This document shows, one piece after another, positions 9,901-20,049 of a DNA stretch of 64,000 bases. The position numbers and the translations under genes are program-made. This stretch comes from Pleodorina starrii (Eukaryota > Chlorophyta > Chlorophyceae > Chlamydomonadales > Volvocaceae), in assembly GCA_030267565.1 (NCBI GenBank), contig BRXU01000002.1, forward strand, positions 7,817,001 to 7,881,000. The letters run 5' to 3'. How positions within the stretch are numbered: position 1 is the stretch's first letter; every line of letters starts with the position of its first letter. The notes under the pieces are model-generated. The model was not told the origin of the DNA, made no database searches, and saw nothing but the letters and a program-made list of their open reading frames with translations.

Positions 9901-11636
9901 GAAAGCGTGGGGCCCGCAGCGGCGAGCCGGGGGCCGGCAGCGGCGAGCCGGGAGCCGCCACCCGCGCGAGCCGCCCAAGCCCCGGTAGCCGCCCAGGCTG
10001 CTGCTGCACGTGACGGCCTGGTGCATGAGGAAGGCGGCGCGGCCATGGCTGGCGGTGCCCCGGAGCAGCAGGCCCCGGACGGCGGCCGGTCGTCAGGGTA
10101 AGCACGGGGCGCGCCCGCTATTTCACGGCTTTCTGCTTGCCGTGGTGGTGCAGTGTGGTGTAGCGCGGGAACGTACGAATGAAATCGTCTGTTTCACACC
10201 CAGCCATGGCCGCGCCCCTCCTGCAGCGACCTGCATCGCGACCAACGCATCGCCCGACCTTCGGGGGTGTCGTAGCCATGGCCCCACACGCCCTCGCTCT
10301 GCCGCTGCTGCCTTGCCCTTGCTCCGGAACCTGCATAACAACAGGCACCTGGAGCCCAGCCTGGAGGAAGCCATCGAGATGTCGCTGGCGGACGCTTTTG
10401 TGTGTGAAAATGATGCGGCGGGTGGCGCTGCTGCTGGCACCGCAGGTTGGTTGGGTAACTTGGGTTACTCCCCTTCCTCCTCCCTTCCCCCTCCGCCTCC
10501 TCTTCCGTCCCCCTGTGGGTGCCAGGGTTTGCATGCGCTCGCTACACGTGCAGCCTAGCCCTACCCTGCCCCCCCGCGCTCGATGACCCGCCCTTCGCCA
10601 AACCCGCCTTGGTCTCTTACTTCCTGCGCTTCGTCGTCTATGCCCCTCCCCCCCACGGGCTTCGTCCGTCCATGTCCCCACGCACTTCGCCGCCCCCGCA
10701 CGCGTCCCACCCTGGGCTGTGGCGCCGGTGGCTTGCGGTCGTCGTTGGGCTCCCTGCTCCCCCTGATTACTTGCTGCACTTCGTCTTCCTTGCCCTCCCA
10801 CCTCCTCCGTCCATGTCCCCACCCGTCGCGCAGATGAGGAGATGCTGCGCTTTTGCGGCATGCTCGACGACGAGTTGACGGGCATCGCGGCAACCATCGC
10901 GCTGCTGGACCCACGCATGCTCCAGTCCCTGGCCGCCGCCAAGGCCAAAGCCGTCGATTCGGCCAAGGGCTCTAGGGAGGCCGCCGCCGCGGCGGAGGCC
11001 GAGGCCGCGGCGGTGGCCGAGAAGGTCGCGGCAGCCAGGAAGGAGCTTGGGGCGGAGTACGAGGCGGCTGGGCAGGCTTGCCTGGCGGCTAAGCAGCAGC
11101 TTGCCTCCGCCGGGGCCTTCGCCGCCTTTGACGTAGCCACCAGCAAGGCGGCGCGCAGGGCTCTGGAGGTTGCGGAGGCGGTGTTGCTTACCTGTATGGC
11201 TGGGTGTGCAAAGGCGGAGGACAGGGCGAGGCAAGCCGGCGAGAAGGCGGAGGCCGATCAGGTGGCGGCGTCGAGGGCTGAGACCAGTTACCTGGACGTT
11301 GCGGAGGCGGCTGTGAAGATGGGGGAGCGCCTGGGTGGCGGCAGCGGCAGCGGCAGTGGCGGCGGCGAGGAGATCGTCAGACAGCTGCCCGATCTGGTGA
11401 AGTGGGCGGTGGACTTTATGGGTAGGCTGTCGCCGGAGAGGCGGTTGGCGGCCGTCCGCGCGGCCGCGGCGGCGGCGCGTGAGGGCGGCTCGAATGAGGA
11501 GCAGGAGCTGCGGCTGTTTGCGCGGCTGCCGCGTCTGCAGGAGCGGAGCCACGAGAACAAGGACAGGTTGGCGTTCCGGCTCGCGCAGCAGATTACGAAC
11601 CGTTACCTGCGAGTGGGAGGGCGCCGGGCGGTATGA
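6993..11636 (+). CDS. Alanine-rich coiled-coil protein with UIM-like motif (multi-exon, probable frameshift)
   Basis: Family not recognised. Exon 1 opens at ATG 6993 with MEIPCLDPGCAKRWPIEWDE, a tryptophan/cysteine-rich start, then a long basic and charged helix region (ERAALRRRNERYDVIYKEEY). That frame stops at 7667, but an acidic continuation (SDGEDGEESEHGIAEDEE) lies in the +1 frame from about 7660 to 8105, where AGGCG|GTAAGT is a good donor. No GT-AG pair repairs the frame, so this is a frameshift, an assembly indel or two genes. Later exons keep phase: 9119-9276, 9330-9383, 9618-about 9803 (3' end uncertain), 9902-10097, 10276-10445 and 10834-11636 (stop TGA). The exon at 10276 encodes LEEAIEMSLADAF, fitting the ubiquitin-interacting motif pattern A-x-x-x-S flanked by acidic residues. 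The last exon is a 260-residue Ala/Glu-rich coiled coil. A ubiquitin-binding scaffold is possible but unproven. Confidence 0.5.
8106..9118 (+). other. Large AT-richer intron of the alanine-rich gene
   Basis: The donor GTAAGT at 8106 and acceptor CTCGCAG ending at 9118 join two exons in phase (two bases plus one). The interior is clearly AT-richer than the exons (TTAATTAAATAAATCG at about 8497) and holds no recognisable gene. It may contain an old insertion. Confidence 0.5.
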
Positions 11637-13591
11637 GTGGTGCGTGAAGGGGATATAGCCGAATCCCCCGTGGCAGTGGTTGGGGAATTGGGGTCGCCCG
11701 CTGGTAGCTGAGGTTCTCATGCGCCCGAGCGAGAGGGCGACGGGAGAGAAACGCTGTCGGAGTATGATGACAGCGAGCTGTTCAGCTAGGTATGAATGTG
11801 CATCGCCGGCGGGTGATGTGCCGCCGCCTTGAGCAAGCAGCGTCCGTAGCTGCGGCGCCGTGCCGCAGTACGGCACGGCGCCGTACCGAATACGGTACAT
11901 CTGCCGGTACATCATGCCGCTGTTGGAATGTGTCACGAATGCCGTGTTGCGGGTTCACGCATGGTCAGTTGCTCAGTTTCCGGGGACGAATCTACATATC
12001 TCATCGCAGAGCCGATCGGCGAATTAATCGGATAGGCGCACTGATTCCTTCATTTCGGAGCAGGCATCGAACGGGATCAAACTTTGTCGCTGCTGGCGCC
12101 GCATTGATCGACAGATCCTTTCGAGGCTGGCACAGAAGCCCTTGAAGTGTACGGCTGATTAGAGGGGGGTTAATGTGTGGGAGGGAGGCATCCTGGGTGC
12201 CGTACAGCGCAAGATGGTGGGCGCTGCAAGAAGGGCGGCACGCAGGCGCCACACTTGGAAGTACGACAGCGCGGTGCGAAATAAAGCACGGCATTACTTG
12301 TGTCGAATCGTGCAGCAGGATGCTGCGGATCTTGCCTGTTGGCCAACATGTTGAGAATTTGGGCAAAGAATTTGGGTTGGGTCGTCTAGTGCCAGGAAGC
12401 GCGAAATTCGTTTTTGGACCTCCGGGGTTCCATTCGTTTTTGCATGGAAACCCGGTTCGTTTGCATGTCAGGTCTTCCGTTTACACTCGCCGTTTGCTGG
12501 CTGGTCGGTGTCCGGACAGGAGCTTTCAGTTGCCGGGACTGTGTGCGGTGTCCGTCCTCGCTACGTCCGTGCGCGTCTTGAGTTCGTTAGAGCGGTTGAG
12601 TTCATCAGAGCGGTTGCGCACATGCGGAGCCAGGGGGCTGTGGAAGCCTCCGGCGCTGAAGGCTCAGACGCGTGTCGTACTGTGTTGCACATTACCAACG
12701 TCGTCGTTGTGCAGTTTCATTTTCAGGACCCGGGGCCGCTCGTTCCTGAGCGAATGCGGTCATTTTTGCGGGTAGATAAGAAGCCATGTTTGCTGGGCCT
12801 ACTTAGTCATCCCGGTCTGGGCAGGGCGCCTCGGCTGTCGTTCCGTTCCATCTGGCCGTTGCTTTCGGTTGTGGCCGTACTAAGAAGCTGGATGCGTGTG
12901 CGAAGTTGCAGCGCTGCCCCTTTTAAAAGGTTTTAAATGCCCACGTCGGTATTCCGATACGGTAATCCGATACGCACTACCAACACATCCCGCTTCTACA
13001 TAACCGGCCTCGGAGAGCAGCGCCCCTTTGTACACATTGGGAGCGTGAGCTGGCTGCTGCATGGGTCGTAGCCAGGGCTTTGAGGCCGTACGGTACACGC
13101 ATGCATGCCCTCCTGCAGCCCCTCACCGCGCACGAAGTCCGCGAGGGTCCACAAAAGGGGCCTCCGTCGCCCTTTGTGGTGCTTTGAAAAGCACAAACCT
13201 ACTGTCGGGCAACCCTTTTCGTTTATTGACCGATAGGGCGGCGGCGGGGGTCCTGCTCCGGAAGGGTAGGGTGGTAGGTGCCCCCCTGACATATTGTGCC
13301 AAGATAGCTTGCGCTAAGGTGGCCACGGTCAGCGTCAGGGCGACTGTACTGAGTTTGCCAACGGCGTACGACGAGCGCCGAGGCCTGTCAGAGTAGGCAC
13401 GCTTCGACGTGCTATGTCCCTCAGCTCTCACCAACAGCGTTGGCTGACGCTGCGCCCGGTTATTGCTCTATCCAAAACCAATGCGGGCGACTTTTAGTAA
13501 TCTTTTTACAATTTTACATAAGCGCTAATACTTTATAGGAAGTCAAAGATAAGCATATACAGTTCAATATTTATATCTAATTGTATCGATC
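11637..13591. other. Intergenic / 3' untranslated region, no supported gene
   Basis: This follows the stop of the alanine-rich gene. Open frames such as the one at 12173-12775 have no conserved motif, no repeat structure and no splice-supported neighbours. Palindromic words built on GTACGG and GCCGTACC occur at about 11860-11900 and 13085-13100. Nothing else is supported. Confidence 0.45.
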
Positions 13592-14425
13592 ATGTTACAC
13601 CGGAAGGGTGTTGATGCAGCTGCGGCTTGCGTTTCGGCTGTCCGGACGCTGTCGTCTGCGATTGAGGAGCTTAAGGGCGCGTCCAGGCAGCTTTGCGGGG
13701 CTTTATTGGAGAGCAAACTCAGTTCTGACTTGAACGCCAACAACCAGCAGCTAGACCGTGACCTCTCCGTGCCATCGGGAAAGATCGCCATCGGGCGGCA
13801 GGAACCTTTACAATATGATGGTCATATGGGTGTTCGTTATGCAACATCTGAGGCTTATGTGGGCCTTCTCACCAACCGTCGGCGATTGCCTATCCCAAAC
13901 CCGCTCTTCGCGACGGGTGACAGCCATAACACGGCATCCCCATGGCTTCCAGGACTGGTGGGTTGCTCGTCACGACTTCCGGAAGCAGCTGCCCGACAAG
14001 CAGACGGCATGACACACAAGCACGGCCCCCTTACCTCAAGCCCCCTTGCCTGCTGCACCTCACATTCTTTCACCGGCAAGTTTGCACGGAGCGGTCGCGT
14101 CCGCGAGCTTGAACCGTGTCCCGCGTGTCCAGCATACATTAAAATCGCCCCACTGTCGAGCCAAACGCGTCGCGATCCCGCCGTGCTCCGGTGCCCCCGG
14201 TTCCAGGGCCTACCCGCCCGGCTGCAACTCCAGCTCCAGAGGCCAAAGCACACGGGGGGTGGCGGAGGACGCGCCGGTGTAGGTGGCGGCGGCGGCGGTG
14301 GCCGTAGCGAGGAGCAGAAGCCGCGCCGTCGGCGGCCCCGCTTCAAGCCATCCCCCAAAATCATGAACACGGCGACGTTGCGGGTGCGGTGCGGTGCGGG
14401 GAACGGGAGCGCCGAATCCTCGTGA
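13592..14425 (+). CDS. Hypothetical open reading frame or first exon
   Basis: The frame starts at ATG 13592 after an AT-rich stretch (AATATTTATATCT) that could be a core promoter. The first ~65 residues look protein-like: an amphipathic helix including SAVRTLSSAIEELKGASRQ and a polar segment. The remainder is low complexity, with a Gly run and then an Arg/Pro-rich end (EEQKPRRRRPRFKPSP). No family is recognised. It could be an independent small gene or a 5' exon of the helical-repeat gene that begins near 14611. Confidence 0.3.
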   Translation: MLHRKGVDAAAACVSAVRTLSSAIEELKGASRQLCGALLESKLSSDLNANNQQLDRDLSVPSGKIAIGRQEPLQYDGHMGVRYATSEAYVGLLTNRRRLPIPNPLFATGDSHNTASPWLPGLVGCSSRLPEAAARQADGMTHKHGPLTSSPLACCTSHSFTGKFARSGRVRELEPCPACPAYIKIAPLSSQTRRDPAVLRCPRFQGLPARLQLQLQRPKHTGGGGGRAGVGGGGGGGRSEEQKPRRRRPRFKPSPKIMNTATLRVRCGAGNGSAESS

Positions 14426-14610
14426 TGGATTCGGAGCGAGAGCGGTGGTCCCTGATGCCCCCTTTCCGGCTAGGCGGTGTAGTACGGCTCTGTGGGTGTG
14501 CTTTTGTGTCATGATGTTTTTTTGGTCGTCATGGCTTCTCATCATGGCTTTTTGCTGCGTGTGCGCACGGCTTGCAACACGACCCTACCCTAAAATGAAC
14601 CGATTGCACT

Positions 14611-17600
14611 TTGCGTTGCGTGGCATTGCGTGGCAACTCCGCTGCATGTGTGCGGTCGTGTGTCGGCTGGCTCAGGCGGCTCAGGCGGCTCAGGCGGCTG
14701 GAGCTGGGGCCAGCATCATGCGGCGATGTTGCCAACCCGCCTCAGGGGATACCTCACCTCAGACCTCACCACTTGCAGCGACACGCTCGTGACGCTTCCG
14801 TAAACCTTTCGTGGCCACCTTTGCCGAACCCTCCCCGGCGCGCGCAGGAGCTTGGCGATCTGGCAGGGGCCGAGTTGGCGGGCTGGAACGCAAAGGAGCT
14901 GGCGGCGGCAGCACGGCGCGCGGTGTCCCTGTGGCGCCACGAGCAACCCAGGGCAGCGGCGCGCGTGCGGCTCATGCAGCGCCTGCCGCTGCTGCCGCCG
15001 CTGCCGCGTGTGGAAGGAGCAGCCACCGCCACCGCCACCGCTGCCGCTGCCGCAGCCGTCGCCGTCGCCGTGCAAGGCGGCGGGCCGCCGCTCGGCCAGG
15101 AGCCCCACGTTGCACAAGCCGGCGGCGCCGCAAGCGGCACGCGGGCTGTCACGGCGGTGGAGGAGGAGGACCGACCCACGGGTCATGATGCGTTGCGAAC
15201 TGCCCGCAGAAGCGTCGTGGCTGATTCGGCGGCACCGGCGGCAGGAGCGGACGACCGCCCCGAGGTCCGGGCGGAGGGCTTAGCGCCGGCGCGGCGGAAG
15301 GTGACGGGCGGCGCCTTCCGCACCGCGCTTGTGGATGTGAGCAGAGGGGGCTGCGACAGAAGGGCAGAAGGGAAGGGGAAGGGAAAGGGGAAGGGAGGTT
15401 GTTCGCAAACCGGCCTCGTCCAGTCCAGTCCAGTCCAGTCCAGCCCCTGGCGAACGAGCTCCCGTGCGGCGCGGCGTTGTCCTGCTGCGGGGCTTGTGGC
15501 CGTGGCCGCGGCCCGAGCGGCGGCGAGTGGGGTTAGCGCCTGAAAGGACGAAGAAGTCGTGTACTTTGTTGTCCTGTACCGTATACCGGTACATACGGCG
15601 AGGGCAACACTGGGGCCGTCAGGAAATATAACCAACCACCCCTGCCTCCCCTCCCTCCCCTCCCATCCCCTCCCCTCCCCTCCCTCCCATCCCCTCCCTG
15701 CCTGCCTCCCCTTCAGAAGCCCCTGCGGCCCCACGAGCTCCTCCTGGCCCAACTGGTGGAGCGAATCGTGAGAGCAGCCAACGGCCGACTGACGGAGGTG
15801 AGCAGACAGACCGCACACCGCACACCGCACACCGCACACCGCACACCGCACACCGCACACCGCACACCGCAGACCGCACACCGCACACCGCAGACCGGGG
15901 GGTTGGAAGGTTGGGAGTGGGTGCGGGCAGGAAGGAGAACCGGGTGGGGATACGTGACTCGTTAAGGGCCCCGGCCTATACGTGAATAACCCCCACCTAC
16001 ACATGCACACACATACACACATGCACATGCACACACTCTCGTAAAGGAGGGGTCACACACACACGCACACGCACACAACCCCCAAACCCGTCTGTTTCTC
16101 CGCAGGGCTTCGGCTCTCGTGAGCTGTCCAGTGTTGTTTGGAGCCTGGTGGCTCTGGGCTACTGGCAGCCCCCCCTGCTGCCGCTGGTGTCGGCCTTCGC
16201 GGACTACGGGGCGGAGAGGCTGAGGGGGGCGGACCCCATCGCGATGGCCATGATGATGCAGGTGGGGGGGGACTGGCAGGGGGGGCTGGCAGGTGGGGGA
16301 AGGTGAAGGAAGGTGGGGGAAGGTGGAGGAAGATGGGGGAAGGTGAGGGAAGGTGGGGGAAGGTGAGGGAAGGGGGGGCCTGCAGGTGGGGGCAGGTGGG
16401 GTTAAGCTAGAAGATACCGCAGCGAAGGAACGGAGGCAGGTGGGGTCATGTGTTGTGGGGAAACTTGCACGGTACGATAGGCCGGGGGCACAGGTGGGGG
16501 CTGCGGAGGGGGGGGGAGGGGGCGAGATTGCCCGCTGATCTCGTCTCTGTTCGGTTGGCTCGGTTGTCGGCTCGGCTCTGGCGTTCGTTCGTTCTCGCGG
16601 ACAGGCGCCAGTGGAAGGGCCCATACGAGCGAGGTTCCTAAAACCCTAAAACCCTAAAACCCAATGTCCACGTATCCTCAGGAGTGTCACGACAGCTCGT
16701 TGTGCGTGTTTAGTTGTTAGTCACCGCCGTGTCTCAATCTTCTTTTTACCCCCCGCTCGTCCTTCTCGGGCTCCGCACCGCACCGCCTCACCCGCCTCAC
16801 CCGCCTCACCCGCCTCACCCGCCTCACCCGCCTCACCCGCCTCACCCCGCTGGTCCAGGTGTTGGCCAAGGCGCGGGCTGCGTCCCTGGCCGGACAGCCC
16901 ACCGCCGCCAGGCTGCTGGAGCTGGCACCTGCCGCCGCCACCGCCGCCGCCGCGTCGCTGCCTCGCTGCCTGCCCAGCTGCGAGCCGCGCACCCTGGCAG
17001 GTGATGAGCCTGAGGGTGATGATGATTGATTGATTGATGATTTGGTGATTTGATGGATGGATGGATGGATGGATGGATGGATGGATGGATGGATGGATGG
17101 ATGGATGGATGGATGGATGGATGGATGGATGGATGGATGGATGGATGGATGGATGGATGGATGGATGGATGGATGGATGGATGGATGGATGGATGGATGG
17201 ATGGATGGATGGATGGATGGATGGATGGATGGATGGATGGATGGATGGATGGATGGATGGATGGATGGATGGATGGATGGATGGATGGATGGATGGATGG
17301 ATGGATGGATGGATGGATGGATGGATGGATGGATGGATGGATGGATGGATGGATGGATGGATGGATGGATGGATGGATGGATGGATGGATGGATGGATGG
17401 ATGGATGGATGGATGGATGGATGGATGGATGGATGGATGGATGGATGGATGGATGGATGGATGGATGGATGGATGGATGGATGGATGGATGGATGGATGG
17501 ATGGATGGATGGATGGATGGATGGATGGATGGATGGATGGATGGATGGATGGATGGATGGATGGATGGATGGATGGATGGATGGATGGATGGATGGATGG

Positions 17601-20049
17601 ATGGATGGATGGATGGATGGATGGATGGATGGATGGATGGATGGATGGATGGATGGATGGATGGATGGATGGATGGATGGATGGATGGATGGATGGATGG
17701 ATGGATGGATGGATGGATGGATGGATGGATGGATGGATGGATGGATGGATGGATGGATGGATGGATGGATGGATGGATGGATGGATGGATGGATGGATGG
17801 ATGGATGGATGGATGGATGGATGGGTGGATGGTTGCCCTTCACGGTGTTGCCCTTCACCGCACCGCTGCGGCACCGCACACACGCGCACACACACACGGG
17901 GGCTGGGGATGCGCCGGGGGAGGTGGATGCTCGCAAGGGGAGAAAGGGCAGGGTGGGAGGAGGGAGGGAGGGGACGTTTGGAAATCTGCGGAGGCCCAAG
18001 GCGGTTGGTGTGTGTGTTGGCGACACCTTTCAACACACCGAAACCGTGAAGTGGGTGCCAAGACTGTGTGTGTTGGCCTTGACCCTGTCCTGCGCTGCGC
18101 GATCCGCGACCCGTTGGAAGTTTGAAGCCGCCCGCCTCCCCCACTTCCTGTTCCATTCTTGCAAATTCACTCTTCAAACCTCCCCCCTTTCCCCCCCCCT
18201 CCCCCACTACCCGGGCTCCTCGCAGGCCTGCTGCATTCGTGCGCTGTGCTGCTGAGCCCGGGCCCCGCCGCCACCGAGCAGGACCACCACCTCGCAGCAG
18301 CCGGCGGCGGCGGCGGCGGCGGGGAGCCCTCTGTCGCTGCGGCGCCGGCGGCCGCTGCGCCGGCGGCGTCGACACGCGGTTCCGATGGCACCGCAGCGCC
18401 GCCCGGGGACGGTCCTTCCGGGTGGGGCGGTCCCCTGCTGGGTGGCCGCTGCTCCGAGGCGCTGGCCTCCCTGGCGCGAGACGTCACCCGGGAGTGCGTC
18501 CGGCGCCGCTTCATGTGGGTTGGGGGTAGCGGGTAGTGCGGAGTGATTAAGTGCCCGAAAGGGAGGGAGGGGGGGAACCAGGGAAGGAAAGAAAGAAAGA
18601 AGATACGGTACCGCAGCTAAGCGACGGAGACAGGCACCTCGTGCCTTGCCTCCCTTCCCCGAGGGCGGGAAGGAGGCAGGGAGGGAGGGGCCGGGACTAG
18701 CGGCGCCGTCGCCTCCCTGGGGAGTCCCTCGCGCTCGGTTCCGCATCCTCCTTCGCTGTGCCTCGCCACCACGGTCTAGTAGTCCGTTTTCACCACGCGC
18801 GTTTTCTCCCTTTGAATTGAATTGAATTCAGTTGCTGAAGACAGCTTGTCAGAATATAAAACACAGCGCGCAGCATGCCGTGTCGTGGCTCCCTGGGTTC
18901 CTCCGGCTTCTTTTGGGTGGTTTCGGAGCACGGTGCGCCCCTTGCGAGCCAAGGGCTTGCACGCCCGGCGCCTTACCGTACCTCCCTCCGCCGCTCTCCG
19001 CCGTCTCCGTCCCTTCGCTGCGGTATCTTCTATTACTCTCCGCCGTTATCTCTCCCACTGCCATGTATTAACAACTGTCCTCGCTGTTGTAGCAATCAGC
19101 GATCACAATAACGACTGCCGTGTGATCTCGTGCTGTGTACCGCCTGTACCCTCGCCGGTGGCGACTTGTTTTTGGCAGAGGCTTCGGTCCGGCGGGGATT
19201 CTGACCGCCGCCGGAGCGCTGGCGGCCCTTCGTCGGGTTCCGGCGGCCGATGGCAGCGACGGCACTGCTGACGGCGGCGGCGGCGGCGATGGCGGCGGTG
19301 ACACGGCCTGGTCCCTGCTGGCAGCGGCGGCGGTTTCGCCCCTGGCGCCTCAGATGGCCGGGGCCACAGCTCACCAGTGGGCCTTACTCCTACAAGTGCG
19401 AAGTCCTTGCCGCCTTGACGCCGTGCTCGACCTTTCGTACAGTAGTCGTACCGCACTGCCGTACTTGTGGGATCTTGGCAGTGCGAGTGCGTCGCGGCGT
19501 TGTCAGGTGGTTTGGGATTGGCTCGCGTCATAGGGGGGCGCAACGCGGCACCATGGCGTGTTTCGTGCCGCCGCCGCGTCGCCAGCAGGTCGTTTGACAT
19601 TGCGATACGTGTGTCTATCACGCCTGTTGCCGAAGCGCGATGCAGCTGCGGGATCGTAGGGCTGGCTGGCATTTTGGTGTATGCAGTTCGAACTATGTTT
19701 TTTCTGCCTCCGTGCCTCACAACCAGTCCACAACCCGCAACCCGCCTTTCATCGTCAGTCGTCTGAATCGGCCCCCGCCCTCCGCCCCCGATCGAATCGA
19801 ATCGACGCCGTGCTGTCGACGCAGGTCGCGAATCTGCATGGCGGTTCCTCTCAGCGCCTGTTGACCGCCGGGGCAGTTTCTGCCGGGGCGCTGACAGGTG
19901 CTGCCTCCAGCGGCCACGACAGCGGGCCCGAGAGCGGGGCCGGCGTTGTTGTTGGTGGTGGTGATGCTGCACCTGCTGCTGCACCTGCTGCTGCTGCTGC
20001 ACCTGCTGCTGCACCTGCTGCACCTGCTGCTGCACCTGCTGCCCGATGA
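14611..20049 (+). CDS. Helical-repeat (OPR/FASTK-like) protein, likely organelle RNA factor
   Basis: Exons 14611-15336, 15717-15797, 16106-16261, 16859-17000, 18226-18514, 19179-19395 and 19825-20049 join with consistent phase and GT-AG ends, giving about 611 residues. The ATG at 14611 is chosen because the frame is open from there and its start ([19 protein letters not shown], then Leu/Arg-rich) resembles an organelle transit peptide; a spliced 5' exon ending before the acceptor at 14847 is possible. Repeated helix pairs such as [20 protein letters not shown] followed by [19 protein letters not shown] match the pattern of octotricopeptide-repeat and FASTK-type proteins, which bind chloroplast or mitochondrial transcripts in green algae. 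No RAP domain is visible. The C-terminus is an Ala/Pro repeat encoded by CTGCACCTGCTG units. Family call moderate; target unknown. Confidence 0.52.
15811..15896 (+). repeat. 7-bp minisatellite (CCGCACA)n in intron
   Basis: About twelve copies of a seven-base unit, two of them with CCGCAGA, start 13 bases after a splice donor at 15798. Confidence 0.9.
16401..16440 (-). repeat. Dispersed ~40-bp pyrimidine element, copy 1
   Basis: The plus strand reads AAGATACCGCAGCGAAGGAA then CGGAGGCAGG, the reverse complement of the dispersed element. It sits in an intron of the helical-repeat gene (16262-16858). Confidence 0.7.
16637..16662 (+). repeat. Interstitial telomere-type repeat (CCCTAAAA)3
   Basis: Three units of CCCTAAAA, the complement of the Chlamydomonas telomere unit TTTTAGGG, occur inside an intron. 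They support the taxonomic placement and may mark an old break repair. Confidence 0.85.
16788..16852 (+). repeat. 9-bp minisatellite (CCGCCTCAC)n at a 3' splice site
   Basis: Seven copies of a nine-base pyrimidine-rich unit end immediately before the acceptor CCCGCTGGTCCAG at 16858, so the array forms the polypyrimidine side of the intron. Confidence 0.85.
17053..17832 (+). repeat. (GGAT)n tetranucleotide array, ~195 units
   Basis: A nearly pure GATG/GGAT array of about 780 bases fills most of the 17001-18225 intron of the helical-repeat gene. Because the unit is four bases with no stop in any frame, it gives long artificial frames (WMDG on plus, HPSI on minus). A shorter GGAT run recurs at 58.9 kb. 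Confidence 0.97.
18594..18634 (-). repeat. Dispersed ~40-bp element, copy 2
   Basis: AAGAAAGAAGATACGGTACC then GCAGCTAAGCGACGGAGACA: reverse orientation with a five-base GGTAC insertion. It lies in an intron of the helical-repeat gene. Confidence 0.7.
19001..19042 (+). repeat. Dispersed ~40-bp element, copy 3
   Basis: CCGTCTCCGTCCCTTCGCTG followed by CGGTATCTTCTATTACTCTC. It is in the same intron as copy 2 but inverted relative to it. Confidence 0.8.

Noticed and set aside
9278..11936. Minus-strand frames of 275-389 residues
   Set aside because: They oppose phase-consistent plus-strand exons of the alanine-rich gene and are Arg/Pro/Ser-rich antisense products.
12173..12936. Overlapping 200- and 142-residue frames
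   Set aside because: No recognisable motif, unusual composition for a protein, and no splice-linked neighbours.
17050..18255. Long frames made of WMDG or HPSI repeats on both strands
   Set aside because: They are translations of a stop-free tetranucleotide array inside a phase-supported intron; all three plus frames are open for the same trivial reason.
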